Notes: generated from the sequence alone by a model not told the origin. A DNA stretch of 20,798 nt from Actinomyces sp. ICM47 (GCF_000278725.1 NZ_ALCA01000119.1:1-20798); one strand, 5' to 3'; counted from the stretch's first letter, positions 7,141 to 13,927 are shown. Made by a program: numbers and translations.

Positions 7141-8166
7141 GTGCCTATCGCAACCCCTGAGGTCTATGCAGAGATGCTGAATCGCGCACGGGATGGCAAG
7201 TTCGCCTACCCCGCGATCAACGTGACCTCGTCCCAGACCATCACCGCTGCCCTCCAGGGCTTCGCCGAGGCAGAGTCCGACGGCATCATCCAGGTGTCCG
7301 TCGGCGGCGCCGAATACGGCTCCGGCTCCACCATCAAGAACCGCGTCACCGGCTCGCTGGCCCTCGCCGCCTACGCCTACGAGGTTGCCAAGAACTACGG
7401 CATCACCGTCGCCCTGCACACCGACCACTGCGCCAAGCAGAACATCGACTCCTGGGTCCGCCCCCTCCTCGAGATCGAGGCCGGCCAGGTTGCCGACGGC
7501 AAGCTCCCCACCTTCCAGTCCCACATGTGGGACGGTTCCGCGATCCCGCTCGACGAGAACCTCGAGATCGCGAAGGAACTGCTCGCCATGTCCGTCAAGG
7601 CCAACACCATCCTCGAGATCGAGGTCGGCGCTGTTGGCGGCGAGGAAGACGGCGTCGTTGGCGAGATCAACGAGAAGCTCTACACCTCCACCGCAGACGG
7701 CATCAAGACCGTTGAGGCCCTGGGCCTCGGCGAGAACGGCCGCTACATCACCGCCCTGACCTTCGGCAACGTGCACGGCGCCTACAAGCCCGGCCACGTG
7801 AAGCTGCGTCCCGAGCTGCTCGGCACCATCCAGAAGGAGGTCGCGGAGCACTTCGGCCTCGACCACCGTCCCTTCGACCTGGTCATGCACGGCGGCTCCG
7901 GCTCCACCGCCGAGGAGATCGCCACCGCTGTCGCCAACGGCGTCATCAAGATGAACGTCGACACCGACACCCAGTACGCGTTCACCCGCCCGGTCGTCGA
8001 CCACATGCTGCGCAACTACGACGGCGTCCTCAAGATCGATGGCGAGGTCGGCGTCAAGAAGCAGTACGACCCGCGCACGTGGGGCAAGTCGGCCGAGGCC
8101 GGCATGGCCGCCCGCGTCGTCGAGGCCTGCCAGCGCCTGGGCTCCGACGGCACCCAGATGCGCTGA
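7141..8166 (+). CDS. fba: Class II fructose-bisphosphate aldolase
   Basis: 341 residues. It is a Zn-dependent aldolase of glycolysis and gluconeogenesis that cleaves fructose 1,6-bisphosphate to dihydroxyacetone phosphate and glyceraldehyde 3-phosphate. HTDH at 93-96 gives catalytic D95 and zinc ligand H96. E161 in EIEVGAVGGEEDGV, H212 (NVHGAYK) and H250 (HGGSGS) match the spacing of the remaining metal-binding residues. NVDTDTQ at 272-278 forms the phosphate/substrate site. Length is normal for the FbaA type. The start is GTG at 7141, with a perfect AGGAGG at 7129-7134 six bases before it. A possible extended -10 (TGAGAGAAT, 7093-7101) lies upstream without a good -35. Hairpins flank the gene on both sides, so it is probably monocistronic. 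Confidence 0.96.
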   Translation: MPIATPEVYAEMLNRARDGKFAYPAINVTSSQTITAALQGFAEAESDGIIQVSVGGAEYGSGSTIKNRVTGSLALAAYAYEVAKNYGITVALHTDHCAKQNIDSWVRPLLEIEAGQVADGKLPTFQSHMWDGSAIPLDENLEIAKELLAMSVKANTILEIEVGAVGGEEDGVVGEINEKLYTSTADGIKTVEALGLGENGRYITALTFGNVHGAYKPGHVKLRPELLGTIQKEVAEHFGLDHRPFDLVMHGGSGSTAEEIATAVANGVIKMNVDTDTQYAFTRPVVDHMLRNYDGVLKIDGEVGVKKQYDPRTWGKSAEAGMAARVVEACQRLGSDGTQMR

Positions 8167-8179
8167 AACAATCGCTGAT

Positions 8180-8233
8180 GGCCGCCTAGCGGCCTGACGC
8201 GTGAGCCGCCCGGTCCCTGTGGGGCCGGGCGGC
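8180..8233 (+). terminator. Double hairpin terminator of fba
   Basis: A small hairpin GGCCGC/GCGGCC (8180-8185, 8189-8194) is followed by a 9-bp stem GCCGCCCGG/CCGGGCGGC (8205-8213, 8225-8233) with an 11-nt loop, and then TTCGTTG. It starts 14 nt after the stop codon. Confidence 0.75.
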
Positions 8234-8630
8234 TTCGTTGTGCCTGCATCTCCCAGCACGTCTACGTGTTGGTACTTGCATGTTGGTGCCTAGGGTAGCG
8301 GCCCGCCTCTTTCTGATGTTGCTTGTTGTCCCGACAGATTTCCGGCTGCCGCGGGGCCTATCTTGTTGGGCCTGGCCGCTGTGTGTGCCGGTGGACGACA
8401 GCCCGCCCGCGTGATCGCCACACGCGAGCCTGCGGCTCGGAGTGGTCGATCTCGAAGCCCGTCCTGGCCCTCCGGATCCTCCGGCGCCCTCCACACCGGC
8501 GGTGCCTGCGGTGCTGTGTGTGGAGGTGCACCGGCTTGTTGTCCGACCAGGCCCTGCCACCGCCCACCGGCACCGTGGCCAGGGTCTCCGAACTTTCTCT
8601 GCTCTCCGTATCGACGAAACCGGCTGCGTA

Positions 8631-8714
8631 CGCGGATAGGTTATTGCGATAGGGATAGGTTATGAGCATGTGGATAGCTTATTAACCTATCCGCGTGGCG
8701 ATAACCTATCCGCG
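8631..8714. repeat. Nested inverted-repeat cluster of GGATAGGTTAT
   Basis: Five copies of an 11-14 bp motif lie in 84 bp. CGCGGATAGGTTAT (8631-8644), GGATAGGTTAT (8653-8663) and a one-mismatch copy (8672-8682) are on plus; 8682-8695 and 8701-8714 are on minus. The outermost pair is a perfect 14-bp inverted repeat and the inner pair matches at 10 of 11 bases. The whole could fold as a cruciform or bind several copies of a protein. Confidence 0.85.
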
Positions 8715-8944
8715 TGTGGAGAGTCCATCCGTGCAAGTGCTCGTCGGAGGGGTCCCTGCGTTTAGCGGGAGTTGGTTCCAGGTGTTGTGGGCGTTGCGAT
8801 GGTCTTCAATCAGTCGGTTGCGGGGGTTTGCGCCATGCGAAGCTCTTTGGTGGCGTGTCGCCTCCGTGTTGGGGCTTTGGAAGGCGTCATTGCCCCGTTG
8901 GGTGGCGTTAAAGCCGCGGCGTTAGGTCCTGTGGTAGCCAGAGT

Positions 8945-9001
8945 GCAGACCCATTGGGTGAAAAACGCTGAAAATGTGCTGTTTTGGTTGAATGGGTCTG
9001 C
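8945..9001. repeat. 11-bp inverted repeat with an inner stem
   Basis: GCAGACCCATT (8945-8955) and AATGGGTCTGC (8991-9001) are perfect complements. Inside lies AAAAC/GTTTT (8962-8966, 8981-8985). This could be a structured RNA or a terminator-like element; no adjacent gene explains it. Confidence 0.7.
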
Positions 9002-9038
9002 GCTTTGGCGGATGTGGTCTCTTGCAATGGCGCGTTGT

Positions 9039-9095
9039 CCGCACGTGGACCCGCTAGTTGGAGTGGTAAACCGTTATGCCGCACGTAGGACCGCT
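9039..9095. repeat. Imperfect 17-bp direct repeat spaced 40 bp
   Basis: CCGCACGTGGACCCGCT (9039-9055) and CCGCACGTAGGACCGCT (9079-9095) match at 14 of 17 positions and start exactly 40 bp apart, close to four helical turns. The first copy sits in a small GTCC/GGAC inverted repeat. Confidence 0.5.
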
Positions 9096-9204
9096 TCGCG
9101 AAGTGTTAACAACACAAGCCTAAGCCCACCCGGAAACGCTGATCAGCCCCGCGGCGGTCTCCGCACCGGCTGCGCTTGTCGTTTGTGTGTAGCCCGGCCT
9201 GGTC

Positions 9205-9627
9205 CTATGCGTGATTCGCGGCGCGTGCGCCGAGCATGAGGAGGCGCGCGATTGTTGCCGACAGGATGAGCGTGCCGACGCATACGTACATAAAGGGGCC
9301 GGGTGCCTCTCCGATGAGGAGTCCCTCAAGCAACCAGGTCAGCAGGAAGAGACCGAAGAAGCTCCACATGCATCGTGCTGCGCATGTCATCAGCTGCTGT
9401 AGCGACAGAGTACGGATGCGAAGTGCGACAAACCCGAAGAAGAAAGCGAGCGGGAGGGGTATGAGCACACCGATGACTGTAAAGACAGTGCGATAGGCGA
9501 GTTGCGGATACGTGTCATAAACGTCGGCGACCAACAGGTAGGCCAGTCCTGACACACCGAGAAGAACAAGGCTGCTCAGGGCGGCCCCAACCCTCACGAG
9601 GAGGGAGCCTTTCGCTATGTGTTCCAT
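9205..9627 (-). CDS. Small integral membrane protein with four predicted helices, unknown family
   Basis: 140 residues. Hydrophobic segments lie near residues 11-33, 45-69, 86-104 and 110-133, joined by short loops with positive residues (RIR at 70-72, ARAA near the end). No catalytic or binding motif is recognised. It is the only believable gene in the 8.2-10 kb region. The ATG at 9627 has a good promoter immediately upstream (TTTACA, 18 bp, TATACT), which places transcription start at or next to the ATG, so the mRNA is probably leaderless. A GTG 12 codons in, with AAAGG before it, is an alternative start. A 22-bp palindrome covers the -10 box and start codon, suggesting repressor control. 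The stop is TAG. Confidence 0.6.
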   Translation of the reverse strand: MEHIAKGSLLVRVGAALSSLVLLGVSGLAYLLVADVYDTYPQLAYRTVFTVIGVLIPLPLAFFFGFVALRIRTLSLQQLMTCAARCMWSFFGLFLLTWLLEGLLIGEAPGPFMYVCVGTLILSATIARLLMLGARAANHA

Positions 9628-9645
9628 GCTTAAGTATAAGCATGG
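9624..9645. promoter_or_regulatory. 22-bp palindrome over the -10 box and start codon of the membrane protein gene (putative operator)
   Basis: Perfect 9-bp arms CCATGCTTA (9624-9632) and TAAGCATGG (9637-9645) surround a 4-bp spacer. The minus-strand -10 box TATACT (9633-9638) and the ATG (9625-9627) both fall inside. This is ideal placement for a dimeric repressor. Confidence 0.55.
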
Positions 9646-9662
9646 TGGCTACGTAGTGTAAA
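9633..9662 (-). promoter_or_regulatory. Promoter TTTACA-18-TATACT of the small membrane protein gene
   Basis: -35 TTTACA at 9657-9662 and -10 TATACT at 9633-9638 on minus, with an 18-bp spacer. The -10 box ends 6 bases from the ATG. Confidence 0.6.
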
Positions 9663-9683
9663 GGGTGTCGGTGGCTTTTTGCT

Positions 9684-9724
9684 CTAGGTTCTAGCTAGGT
9701 TCTGCTAGATTCTAGTGGTTCTTG
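9684..9724. repeat. Short degenerate tandem repeat CTAG(G/A)TTCT(A)G
   Basis: Units CTAGGTTCTAG (9684-9694), CTAGGTTCTG (9695-9704), CTAGATTCTAG (9705-9715) and TGGTTCTTG (9716-9724) follow each other without spacers. They lie about 20 bp upstream of the -35 box of the minus-strand membrane protein gene. Confidence 0.7.
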
Positions 9725-9770
9725 TAACGCCGGGAAGCCAGGTCGCGACACATTATGGTTTCCCTCCAAT

Positions 9771-9877
9771 GTCGCACGTAATTCCCCCGTGGCTACTTAA
9801 AGGTATGAAATAGCATCGTTGGAATTACAGTGCTTTTGGGCTGTTTCTAAAAGTTACCGGATTAAATTACGTGCGAC
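9771..9877. repeat. 107-bp segment bounded by 13-bp perfect inverted repeats
   Basis: GTCGCACGTAATT (9771-9783) and AATTACGTGCGAC (9865-9877) are perfect complements. The left arm also overlaps GTAATTCC (9778-9785), which pairs with GGAATTAC (9821-9828). The left arm therefore has two mutually exclusive partners. No target-site duplication is seen. Confidence 0.75.
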
Positions 9878-9963
9878 TTTTGTGGGGGAGGCGGGTGTAA
9901 CAGTGGGGTGGAACGCCGATAGCTGGGTGGGTCGCCGACGGCGGGAAAGCTGGGCAGAGCAGC

Positions 9964-9991
9964 GGGGCGGGACCCCGAAGGATCCCGCCCC
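9964..9991 (-). terminator. Hairpin terminator of the flotillin-like gene
   Basis: GGGGCGGGA (9964-9972) pairs with TCCCGCCCC (9983-9991), and after one mismatch CC pairs with GG around a CGAA loop. It lies 88 bp beyond the stop codon on minus. A 12-bp palindrome GTCGCTAGCGAC (9994-10005) and a 6-bp hairpin (10012-10031) lie between it and the gene. Confidence 0.6.
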
Positions 9992-10078
9992 GTGTCGCTA
10001 GCGACCCGCCTCACGAGCGGTTCGCCTCGTGCGCTCGCATCACAGACGGCTACTGCCCGCGTTGAGCACGAGCCGCGC

Positions 10079-11545
10079 TCACTGCTGCGGAGGCTTCGGG
10101 ATGGAGGCGTCGCGCACGCCCTCCTCAACGGCCTCGGAGATGGTGGGGGAGACGACCTTGGCACCTACGAGCGCGGTGAACATCTGCTGCAGGTCCAGGC
10201 CCAGCGAATCGCCCAGGCCCGCGTTGATCTGGCTGATCGACTTCGTGATATCGCCGACCATCTGAGCGTTGTTGCCCTCGCCGTACATGGTGATCGTGTC
10301 GACCTTGGACAGCGGCTCGGCCACGGCGCGAGCGACCTCAGGCAGGGCACGGAAGTACATCTCCAGGACGGCCGCCTGGTTCATCTTCGTCATGGCCTCG
10401 GCCTTCTTTTCGAGGCCCTCGGCCTCGGCCGTCAGCTTCGCGCCAATCGCGGACGCCTCGGCGCGGCCACGCGCCTCAATACCCTGGGCCTCGGCGAGCA
10501 TGGCCTGCTTGTCGGCGTCGGCCTTCTTGGTGCGCTCGAAGGCCTCGGCCTCGGCCTGACGCTGACGCGCGTACAGGGCCGCGTCAGCCTTCTTCTCGGC
10601 GGCGTAGCGCTCAGCGTCGGCCTTCGCGTTCACTTCGGCCTGCAGGGCCTGCTTGGTGACGACGACTTCCTTCTCCTTGATGACCGCCTGCTGCTCCTGC
10701 TTGACAATGTCAGCCTGCGCGGTCTCGCGCTCAATGTCGCGGCGCTGAATCTGTGACTGGATCTCGTAGGCGGCGTCCGCCTTCGCCTTCTCGGTGTCGG
10801 CCTCGACCTTCAGAGCCGCCTGGCGCTTAGCGAGGTCCGTCTGCTTCTGGGCGATTTCCAGCTGCGAGGCGACCTGCGCGTCGTTCGCTTCCTTCTGGGC
10901 GATGGCGGTCGCCTGCGCGACCTCCTTCTGCGCGTTCGCCTTGGCGATGGCGGCGGTCTTGCGGATCTGCTCGGTGTTGTCGATACCGAGGTTGTCGATG
11001 ACGCCGTTCTGATCGGTGACGTTCTGGATGTTGAACGCGACGATCAGGAGGCCCATCTCCTCCAGGTCCTGCTTCGCGTTCTCCTGGACGCGCTCGGAGA
11101 AGGCGGCGCGGTCGGTGATGATGTCGGTGAGCTTCATCTGGCCGATGATGGCGCGCAGGTGCCCCTCAAGGGTGTCACGTACCTCCTCGGAGATCTCGGA
11201 GGTCGTCTTGTAGAGGAAGTTACGTGTCGCTGCCTTGAACAGCGTGTCATCATCGGTCGCGATGCGGACCTTGACGGCCGCGTCGACGCGCACGTTGATG
11301 TAGTCGTTGGTGGGAACGAAGTCCGTGGTCTGAGCGTCGACGGAGATCATCGAGGCGGTCATGGTGTCCACGCGCTCGAGGAGGGGAATCTTCCACCCCG
11401 TCTTGCCGTGGAGGACGCGCTGGCCGCGCGGGCCGGAAATGACCTTGACTTCGCCCGGGGAAGCGGACACGAAGCTTGCCCACAGGAAGAGGGAGATGAG
11501 GACGAATGCAGCGACGATGAGTGCCGCGATGGTTACGAAAGGCAT
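10079..11545 (-). CDS. Flotillin-like SPFH/Band 7 domain protein
   Basis: 488 residues. A single N-terminal membrane helix (residues 4-26) is followed by an SPFH/Band 7 domain (about 28-200). Next comes a very long Ala/Glu/Lys/Gln-rich coiled coil (about 200-390) with AEA and KADA heptads. The conserved flotillin-type tail has LPEVARAVAEPLSKVDTITMYG (about 401-422) and a final helix with a Pro-rich end. Flotillins oligomerise on the cytoplasmic membrane face and organise ordered membrane domains that affect secretion, cell-wall synthesis and signalling. Length and layout match bacterial FloT/YuaG. No NfeD partner gene lies beside it, unlike in many Bacillus-type operons. The transcript probably starts from the TTGAGT-17-TATTCT promoter, with a leader of about 50 nt and only a weak GAAAG ribosome site. 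It is divergent from the KPVLYLYP protein gene. Confidence 0.92.
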   Translation of the reverse strand: MPFVTIAALIVAAFVLISLFLWASFVSASPGEVKVISGPRGQRVLHGKTGWKIPLLERVDTMTASMISVDAQTTDFVPTNDYINVRVDAAVKVRIATDDDTLFKAATRNFLYKTTSEISEEVRDTLEGHLRAIIGQMKLTDIITDRAAFSERVQENAKQDLEEMGLLIVAFNIQNVTDQNGVIDNLGIDNTEQIRKTAAIAKANAQKEVAQATAIAQKEANDAQVASQLEIAQKQTDLAKRQAALKVEADTEKAKADAAYEIQSQIQRRDIERETAQADIVKQEQQAVIKEKEVVVTKQALQAEVNAKADAERYAAEKKADAALYARQRQAEAEAFERTKKADADKQAMLAEAQGIEARGRAEASAIGAKLTAEAEGLEKKAEAMTKMNQAAVLEMYFRALPEVARAVAEPLSKVDTITMYGEGNNAQMVGDITKSISQINAGLGDSLGLDLQQMFTALVGAKVVSPTISEAVEEGVRDASIPKPPQQ

Positions 11546-11604
11546 GATTGGTGCTTTCAGGTGAGGGGTGCGACGCGCTCGTGGGTGGCGCCGCGCAACT
11601 GGTC

Positions 11605-11633
11605 AGAATAGCAGCGTCGGGCGTGTGACTCAA
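11605..11633 (-). promoter_or_regulatory. Promoter TTGAGT-17-TATTCT of the flotillin-like gene
   Basis: On minus, -35 TTGAGT is at 11628-11633 and -10 TATTCT at 11605-11610, with a 17-bp spacer. The predicted start is near 11598, about 53 nt before the ATG. Confidence 0.6.
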
Positions 11634-11693
11634 TGCATCGTCTCATTCTCGGGTGACGAGGCCGTGGCTGGGTGCCGCTGGAAGGTAGGAACG

Positions 11694-11723
11694 TTGAAAG
11701 CGCTGGAAGGGGTTGCTTATGAT
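11694..11723 (+). promoter_or_regulatory. Promoter TTGAAA-18-TATGAT of the KPVLYLYP-family gene
   Basis: -35 TTGAAA at 11694-11699 and -10 TATGAT at 11718-11723, 18 bp apart, giving a leader of about 67 nt. It is divergent from the flotillin promoter, 60 bp away. Confidence 0.6.
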
Positions 11724-11796
11724 GGTGCCACGCGGGCCGACTGCCGCGACTGAGTGAGCGCCCACCGCTGGGCCGCACGGGAAGGACACGGGTGTC

Positions 11797-12567
11797 ATGA
11801 GGAAAACGCTGATCATCATTGTGTCGGTCATCGTCGGAGCGATTATTGGCACTGTTGTTCTCGTGTTCGGGGTGCTTCCCGCGTTTGAAGATGAGTGCGC
11901 GGGGGACGAGTGCACGCAGACGGACGGCCCCACTCTCGTTCCTGTTCCGCTTCCGACGAGGATGCCCACACGGGAAAAGGCTTATAAGCCGGTCCTGTAC
12001 CTGTATCCGCAGGAGGAGCGGCAGCTGGCGGTGACACTGGACGTTGAGGGTGAGCTGGGGACGGTGTATCCCGCCCCGGAGCGTCAGGTGCAGACGGAGG
12101 AGGGGACCCGGGCCTCGTGGACCATCAGTGCCGCGCCCGACGGCACGCTCACCGACGCGAGTGGGCGCACCTATCCCTCCCTGTTCTGGGACGGGCCGGT
12201 CTCCTTGACGTCTCCCGAGCAGGGCTTCGTCGTTGCGCGTGAGGACGCGGTGCCGTTCCTGGAGGAGAAGCTGGCCCAGTTGGGCCTGAGTGACAAGGAG
12301 GCGGCCGATTTCATCACCTACTGGGCACCGCGCATTCGTGCGAACGAGTACACGTTCGTGTCCTTCGATGCCTCCTCCTACGCTCAGCAGGTGACCTATT
12401 CGTTCGCGGACGAGGCCGGTAAGCAGGTCGTGCCCGACACCTTCATTCGGGTGTTCATGACGATGCGCAAGGCGGAGGCCTCCACGGTTGTCACGCCGCA
12501 GAATTTCGCTTCGACACCGACCCGCAGCGGCTTCACGGTCGTCGAATGGGGCGGCACGGAACAATAA
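11797..12567 (+). CDS. Membrane-anchored protein of the KPV(L/I)YLYP family, function unknown
   Basis: 256 residues. An N-terminal membrane helix (4-27) with MRK before it is followed by a short Cys-containing acidic segment (C34, C39) and a Pro-rich linker. The outward-facing domain begins with KPVLYLYP (64-71), then LDVEGELGTVYP (81-92), SAAPDGTLTDASGRTYPSLFWDG (111-133) and FITYWAPRIRANEYTFVSF (172-190). It ends with RVFMTMRKA and VVEWGG. I recognise this as a conserved uncharacterised family found in several bacterial phyla; no reaction is known to me. GGAAGG lies about 11 nt before the ATG. It is divergent from the flotillin-like gene, so the two may share regulation or act on the same membrane. 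Confidence 0.8.
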   Translation: MRKTLIIIVSVIVGAIIGTVVLVFGVLPAFEDECAGDECTQTDGPTLVPVPLPTRMPTREKAYKPVLYLYPQEERQLAVTLDVEGELGTVYPAPERQVQTEEGTRASWTISAAPDGTLTDASGRTYPSLFWDGPVSLTSPEQGFVVAREDAVPFLEEKLAQLGLSDKEAADFITYWAPRIRANEYTFVSFDASSYAQQVTYSFADEAGKQVVPDTFIRVFMTMRKAEASTVVTPQNFASTPTRSGFTVVEWGGTEQ

Positions 12568-12669
12568 CTTTCTCGGAACTGACCGCGCGGCGAGCGAAAA
12601 CGCATGCCACGCGACACAATGGAACAATGTGTGGTGAGATGACCTCGCCACGAACAGGAAGGTAGTGAC

Positions 12670-13875
12670 ATGGCCCAGGACTGGACCCGCATTGAAGGCA
12701 TGATCATCGGTCACGAGCTGGACCCCAGCGCCGTCGCCGGCGAACTGAAGAAACGCGCGATCCTCACTCAGATCGAATGGTTCCCCTCCTCGCCGCAGCT
12801 GCTCGGCCTCAACGTCGCGGTTGCCGATGAGCGCGTCGCTACCGTCCCCGCGGGCGCGACGACAGTCGTTCCCGGCCCGACCCCCGCGGAGCTGGCCGAC
12901 GAACTCGCCATTCTCTTCAAGGCTGAAGTCCGTATCGGCAACGCCAGCGCCGACCACCTGCCCGAGGGAGATTCGCCACTGGGTAAGGTGTGGCCCTCGG
13001 AGGAGGAAACGACCGAGGCCACAGAGGCAAAGCCCACACGCATCGTTGAGATCGGTCGCACCCCCGCGTCGTCCGTACCGCTCCTGGCGGCCCTTGAAGG
13101 CGTCGACCTGGGGGACCTCGAGCTTGCCGACGATCACCGCGCGCTCCTCGCGGAGCTGCCCGCCGAGAAGGAAGGCTGGAACTTCGGCGACCTGCCGCTC
13201 GTCACCCTATCCGTCACAGACGGCGAGTTCCAGGTATTCCTGGTGACCGACGACCACCTCGAGCACATCGTGTCCCACAACTGGGGCATGGATGCGGCCA
13301 TCGTGCCCGGCGGCCACGACAAGGCCCAGGACCTGCCCGGCGAGGTCATCGACCTGGTGGGCGATCGCCTCGACCTGCTGGCCATCGCCCGAGCTGTGCC
13401 CGGTGCCGACGCTGACGCCCTGTGGGCATCCGTGGCAACCACGGGCGAAGAATCCGTGTGGAAGGTCGTGCGCGCCCTCGGCCTGCCTGGCTCCGTCGCG
13501 GGTTTCCTCCTGGGCACTACCGATGCTGAGGACGTCGAAGGCGTCACCGTGCACCTCGCGCGCGGCATTTCCAACGCGATCGGCCGCAGCGTGGACATCA
13601 TGATGGGGCAGCCGCAGTCGATGGTCAAGCCCCTGTGGAACTCCTACGAGTCGGTCGCCGTCGAACGCCCGTGGATCATCCACGCCGCCGTCGCAGCCGA
13701 GGCAATCGTCGGCGTCAGCATGCTGGTGGCCGCCGTGCGCGCCCCCGCGCCTCGCTCCGGCTGGCTGCGCTTCGCCGGCATCGTTGGCGGCCTCATGGTC
13801 GTCGACTCAATTGCGGAGCTGTCGCTCGCTAAGCACGTCTCCAAGCGTTTCGCGCGCCGCGCGGGCGAGGCGTAA
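12670..13875 (+). CDS. Hypothetical protein with two C-terminal membrane helices
   Basis: 401 residues; I do not recognise the family. The start is well supported by AGGAAGG seven bases before the ATG. The first 330 residues are soluble, acidic and without signal peptide, with an acidic low-complexity linker at 109-121 (EEETTEATEA). Two hydrophobic segments, about 335-357 and 365-385, form a hairpin near the C-terminus, which ends in a basic tail (KRFARRAGEA). The soluble part is therefore probably cytoplasmic and tethered to the membrane. No nucleotide-binding, metal-binding or protease motif was found. It has its own start region 102 bp after the upstream gene and ends at a bidirectional terminator. 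Confidence 0.8.
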   Translation: MAQDWTRIEGMIIGHELDPSAVAGELKKRAILTQIEWFPSSPQLLGLNVAVADERVATVPAGATTVVPGPTPAELADELAILFKAEVRIGNASADHLPEGDSPLGKVWPSEEETTEATEAKPTRIVEIGRTPASSVPLLAALEGVDLGDLELADDHRALLAELPAEKEGWNFGDLPLVTLSVTDGEFQVFLVTDDHLEHIVSHNWGMDAAIVPGGHDKAQDLPGEVIDLVGDRLDLLAIARAVPGADADALWASVATTGEESVWKVVRALGLPGSVAGFLLGTTDAEDVEGVTVHLARGISNAIGRSVDIMMGQPQSMVKPLWNSYESVAVERPWIIHAAVAAEAIVGVSMLVAAVRAPAPRSGWLRFAGIVGGLMVVDSIAELSLAKHVSKRFARRAGEA

Positions 13876-13895
13876 GCCCCCACGCCTGATGTAGC

Positions 13896-13927
13896 ACGGC
13901 CGGGGTTGCTCACGCGACCCCGGCCGT
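13896..13927. terminator. Bidirectional hairpin terminator
   Basis: ACGGCCGGGGT (13896-13906) and ACCCCGGCCGT (13917-13927) form a perfect 11-bp stem with a 10-nt loop between the convergent 401-aa gene and the phosphodiesterase gene. Confidence 0.8.

Larger units (their letters stand above)
8240..9204. other. 965-bp stretch without a convincing gene; repeat-rich
   Basis: No open frame here shows G/C third-position bias, a ribosome site or recognisable motifs. The longest frames, 103 aa on minus (8358-8669) and about 155 aa on plus (8772-9239), look like chance. From about 8700 to 9060 the plus strand is rich in G and T, unlike the coding regions around it. The stretch holds the GGATAGGTTAT cluster, the 8945-9001 hairpin and the 40-bp-spaced repeat listed separately. 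It may be decayed DNA, a regulatory region or an unrecognised RNA gene. Confidence 0.6.
9646..9963. other. Intergenic AT-richer region with tandem and inverted repeats, no gene
   Basis: No frame here looks coding. The base composition is clearly less GC-rich than the flanks between about 9660 and 9880. The region contains the CTAG-type tandem repeat and the 107-bp inverted-repeat-bounded segment listed separately. Confidence 0.6.

Noticed and set aside
7009..8259. 416-codon open frame on minus over fba
   Set aside because: Antisense shadow of an unmistakable aldolase gene.
8358..8669. Possible 103-residue protein on minus starting in the GGATAGGTTAT cluster
   Set aside because: His/Arg-rich, no codon bias, no ribosome site, and no motif recognised. 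It was weighed as an HNH-like remnant but no metal-binding pattern is present.
8772..9239. Possible 155-residue protein on plus
   Set aside because: It lacks GC3 bias and any ribosome site, has no recognisable motif, and runs into the 3' end of the membrane protein gene on the other strand.
9771..9877. Integron attC site or complete transposable element
   Set aside because: No GTTRRRY core pair, no integrase or transposase, and no target-site duplication.
11557..13137. 526-codon open frame on minus
   Set aside because: It is antisense to the KPVLYLYP gene and the 401-aa gene, has shadow-like composition and no promoter or ribosome site.
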